Made by a program: the position numbers and the translations under genes
NCBI GenBank assembly: GCA_946902875.1
Contig: OX336345.1
Location: 16,213,395 to 16,277,394, forward strand
Length of the DNA stretch: 64,000 nt
From: Nematopogon swammerdamellus
Taxonomy: Eukaryota > Arthropoda > Insecta > Lepidoptera > Adelidae
Direction of reading: 5' to 3'
In this document: piece after piece, positions 60,661 to 64,000 of the stretch
How the letters are laid out: every line of letters starts with the position of its first letter
How positions within the stretch are numbered: the first letter of the stretch is position 1
Notes under the pieces: generated by a model
What the model saw: the letters and a program-made list of their open reading frames with translations, nothing else
Databases searched by the model: none
Told to the model about the DNA's origin: nothing

Positions 60661-61389
60661 CGTTTGAATGCGTCATCTTTCTCTCTCGGGACGTGTAAGT
60701 AAAGGACCTAATGTACATTTGGTAGTCTTCCGCGTCTTCATCTCTAATACATTAGGCATAAGGTTGAAAATTAATTATCTGGACGACCAAGCTTGAAATT
60801 GCTTGGCTTGTAGAACCCTGTCGCATTTACAAATCTATGAAACTTCACCGGAACGTGTGTATTATAATCTCACAACTAGAATTAAATGGTTCTAAGTGTT
60901 TTTCAGGTTTTACGGGAAAACTGTGCTTGCACAAAAAAAGTTATTTGGCGCACAGAATAGTACACAATTTTGTACAAAATTTGACACCGCTCCCAGCTCT
61001 GAGAGTGTAAGTACTACTCCAGAGTGAACCTGGAGTCGCTAATTTCATTTTGATATTACGGCTAAACTATAGCTGCACAGAATTTTTTTTCAATGGCACA
61101 CAAAAGTACAAAATGAGTACAAAATTTTAAGACCACTTTCAACTAATTATCATGATAATCTACTCCAGGTTCACGGACGTGCGTTGAATTAGTTAGGCGC
61201 TCGCAACAAACATTTTGTATGCAACATTTAATAGAAAGAAACCTTCGTTTGTATGGCAGCCACCTTTTTTTTTTGAGTTTTCTGGAAAAACAGATAACGG
61301 TATCTTTTTAGACTAGTAATAGGGTTTCTATGTGGAAAATATATTAAAAATCGTTAGAGCCATTTTTGAGAAAATCGACCTTATCGAAA

Positions 61390-61690
61390 TCATTTGTATC
61401 ACAGCTACCCTTATTTTTTCGAATTAAAAAAACTAAAAAAAGGTACCCCTAGATAATCATTTCAAACTACTAAATATGAATTTTAATAGAAATCGGTTGA
61501 GCGGCTGAGGCGCAACGTCGCTGAACACATTGTCATATACAAATTTTGTATGACAGCTACCCTTATTTTTTCGAATTTTGAAAAACTAAAAAAAGGTAAC
61601 CCTAGATTATCGTTTCAAACTACTAAATACGAGTTTTGAACGAAATCGGTTTACCGGTTTAGGCGCAAGGTCGCTGGACGGACACACACA
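61390..61690. repeat. about 150-bp tandem duplication
   Basis: CAGCTACCCTTATTTTTTCG begins two units at 61402 and 61553, followed by CACACA (61684-61702). The wording is typical of repeat-derived DNA with a GGTTTAGGCGCAAGGTCGCT end. Confidence 0.6.
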
Positions 61691-61702
61691 CACACACACA
61701 CC

Positions 61703-62019
61703 CTCACACACATACATACATGTTCTCAAAACCACTTTTTTGGGATCGTTGAATGATATATATCCTAAATCAGTCGAAGTCGAAATCTCAACTTCGAAAT
61801 TTTGGACGATCACAATACTTCCTTTCTCCTTACAGTCGCTCGAAAGTAAAAAAGCGGACTTACGAATTTAGTCTGGATTTTCGGGGTTTTTTGTTATCTG
61901 TCTGTCATCTTATGTTAAAGAGATTCGTATAAAGTACAAATTGACCTAACTGAATAGAATACTTCTAAGAAAAAAAAACAAATTTCTTTTTTTACTATGG
62001 AGAAAAACACATTTTCTCT
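61703..62019. other. unassigned sequence
   Basis: Nothing recognised. Confidence 0.35.
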
Positions 62020-62510
62020 ATTTGTCTTCGTGGAACCTAGTGGAACCTCACAGTTCAATATGATAATAATGTACTAGCATGAGGTCTTCCAGATGGCTAT
62101 CAAAGTTGCTGCATCGGCTTGCATCGGAGCGACTTTAACAAACTTATATGTTTTTGAAAAAAATACATAGTATTATTATTATTGTAATCGGTGTAGTTTC
62201 ATATGTATATCAAAAAGTTCCAAGAACGTACATTTGTTAATTGCACACAAACGTAAATAAAAAAATTAAACAATTTTTCTTTGCGGAACCTAGTGGAACC
62301 TCACAGATTGATATGTTAATAATGTATTATAGCATGAGGTCTTCAAGATGGCTACTAACGTTGTCACAGTAGCTTTAACCCGAGCGTATTTGATAAACTT
62401 TTCATTAAAAAAAAAAACCACAGTAACATTATTACTTAAATTAGTGTAGTTTTATACGGGTATCAAAAAGTGCCAAAGAGTATATATTTTGTTAATTGCA
62501 CACAAATATA
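62020..62510. repeat. diverged tandem pair, about 250-bp units
   Basis: GGAACCTAGTGGAACCTCAC occurs at about 62032 and 62285, each followed by GCATGAGGTCTTC(C/A)AGATGGC and, further on, a GTACCAAAAAGT(T/G)CCAA-like segment. Confidence 0.65.
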
Positions 62511-62729
62511 ACTAAAAAAACTTGCCCTAGCCAGATGTTATTTCGCGTATTATATACTCTCATTTCGAAACTTGTAACTTTGATGACTCATCACATCTTG
62601 TGAACATCTTGAAAAAAAAACTATTTTGAATAAGATTGATTTGATTTCACACAACCGCACGGAATCAATGACTAGTTAATCCGAAGTGGCAATTTCGATT
62701 TTAATTGAAGCAATTTAGATTATTATTAT

Positions 62730-63150
62730 TTTTTGCCTGTTCCGTTTGGTTTTTCCAAACCACCACCCCCACCAACCACCCCAGAAAAATACAGAACAAT
62801 ACGTAAAAACATTATTCAAATCAGTCCAGTCGTTTTCGAACCTTTGCGAGACTAATGCAAAAAAAAATGTTGGCCTGTTCACTTTGGTTTTTCCATTTTT
62901 TTTTCTTGAAAAAACAACCCAGAAAAATACAGAACAATACAACAAAAAAAAAACATTAATCAAATCGGTCCATTTTCGAGCCTTTGCGAGACTAATGCAA
63001 GGCGATACATTTTTATATATTACTATTTTTGGCCTGTTCCCTTTGGTTTTTCCTATTTTTTTTAAACCACCCCAGAAAAATACTGACCAACACATAAAAA
63101 ACATTATTCAAATAGGTCCAGCCGTTTTCGAGCCTTTGCATCACATATGC
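62730..63150. repeat. three diverged repeats, 136-160 bp
   Basis: CCTGTTCC(G/C)TTTGGTTTTTCC begins units at about 62737, 62873 and 63033. Each contains CCAGAAAAATAC and CGAGCCTTTGCGAGACTAATGC-like text. Open frames across the array are incidental. Confidence 0.75.
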
Positions 63151-63366
63151 ACGGCGATTAATTTTCGCGCAACGTCAAACGTAACATACGTACATTGTCA
63201 CAAATTTAATCATCTATCTATACTATGGTGTTTCAAACGTACTCCTAGGTATATAGATTCCGAGATATAGCACTTCTCTCAGTTTACTATTTTCGAGTAT
63301 GGTCAAATTTCAACTTTAATGACTTATCTATCACATCTTTAAATATAAATAATACCTTAATTTAAC

Positions 63367-63700
63367 TTTTTTTTTTTTATGGAACCTAACACGGTTGGCT
63401 ACATCACCTACAACATCCGCGATGTCAGCCCATAACACAGGGTGAACTAGGTGCCATGTCAGTGCTTCCCTTCATTTCATGTCGGCTACACTAAACTGAA
63501 CGGAAAACACGAACTATTTACATAGCCGTTTCGACCGACGTTTCGTTCAGTGCGGTGGTACCAGCCCGGCCGGGATAAACCCTACCACCTAGTAAGGTAA
63601 GAAGGCAAGGGACCTACAGTTTAACGTGGAATCCGAACCACGGTCAGCCTCCAACGGTCGAGCGGTCACCCATCCAATCACTGACCGCGCTCAGCGTTGC
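63367..63700 (-). repeat. SINE A copy cut in its 5S-like segment
   Basis: Tail, body and B box on the minus strand. It is cut at GCGTTGC (63700), where a TTTATTTATTTATTTCGG sequence begins. The A box is missing. Confidence 0.85.
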
Positions 63701-64000
63701 TTTATTTTATTTATTTATTTCGGAAATACAAACAAAATAGCAAGAAAAAGAGAACTTAATTAAGGTAATAATATAGCGATTACACAATATGCTACTTCAG
63801 CTACGTATTTCACATATTTAACTTAAATTATAGAACGAGAAAAAAAAAATACTAATGTGTCAGTGGACTTCATAATCAAGAACACTTAGAGGAGAAAATA
63901 GAATGTATATATATATTTATATAGGTAGGTAGGTTTGTGATTCACAGCCAATGTTCACAGCAAACAAGTGTGCCATCCCGATCGCACACATTACAATCTG
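63701..64000 (-). mobile_element. probable LINE 3' end inserted in SINE A
   Basis: TTTATTTTATTTATTTATTTC at the junction looks like a reversed AATAAATAAA tail. No coding sequence follows before the window ends, so assignment is tentative. Confidence 0.35.

Larger units (their letters stand above)
54044..61181. repeat. 0.5-kb inverted repeats bounding 7.1 kb
   Basis: The left arm (about 54044-54560) and right arm (about 60661-61181) are reverse complements over about 515 bp. They run from CGTCCGTGAACCTGGAGTAG at the outer ends to GATGACGCATTCAAACG at the inner ends, with few differences. They may be two inverted copies of one repeat, or terminal repeats of a large element. The interior holds SINEs and composite block copy 2 but no transposase that I can see. 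Confidence 0.8.

Noticed and set aside
62715..63270. 129- and 174-codon frames with repeated FFWGG / PPQKNTEQY peptides
   Set aside because: They follow three diverged copies of a 136-160 bp non-coding repeat. No domain, start context or splice signals.

Overview
The window is eukaryotic, almost certainly lepidopteran (moth or butterfly). It holds one host gene that I can reconstruct: a cathepsin L-like cysteine protease on the minus strand, six coding exons between 3921 and 41801. The exons join in phase at every junction, with GT/AG borders, to give 1020 nt (339 residues plus stop). The protein has a signal peptide, ERFNIN and GNFD-type propeptide motifs, and catalytic Cys145, His285 and Asn306. 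The lepidopteran assignment rests on resemblance to lepidopteran cathepsin L (from memory) and on the repeat families: Helitrons with TCTATAC/TCCATAC starts and GC-rich CTAG ends, and tRNA-headed SINEs.

Introns make up 36.9 kb of the 37.9 kb coding span and are packed with transposable elements. 1-3920 is the 3' flank: a 233-bp-arm hairpin, a Helitron helicase remnant, a GT microsatellite and a 130-bp tandem array. Intron 5 (4083-5957) holds a long LINE endonuclease reading frame. Intron 4 (6157-8439) holds a tRNA-derived SINE and a pair of related MITEs. Intron 3 (8649-31508, 22.9 kb) holds LINE remnants, a Mutator-like transposase relic, two oppositely oriented copies of one Helitron (11110-13610 and 19721-21994) and a third Helitron (25086-28264) made mostly of about 43 copies of a 68-bp satellite. 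It also holds a composite repeat block (22677-24880) and a head-to-head Helitron palindrome (28571-29985). Intron 2 (31663-41286) holds LINEs, SINEs and a foldback element of hAT type (34511-37347).

Upstream of the gene (41802-64000) I recognise no host exon. That part holds a 2.5-kb inverted duplication (42562-45072), LINE relics, several MITEs with intact target-site duplications, a second copy of the composite block (56318-58725), and a 7.1-kb interval bounded by 0.5-kb inverted repeats (54044-61181).

The most interesting material is the mobile DNA. There is a SINE family whose head combines tRNA-type promoter boxes with a piece of 5S rRNA. A Helitron family carries a captured restriction-like-endonuclease fragment between inverted satellite arrays. 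The hAT foldback has arms built of 100-bp tandem repeats. A palindrome loop lies in opposite orientations in two copies of a duplicated block. Several insertions have reconstructable empty sites. All family assignments are by eye, without database searches.
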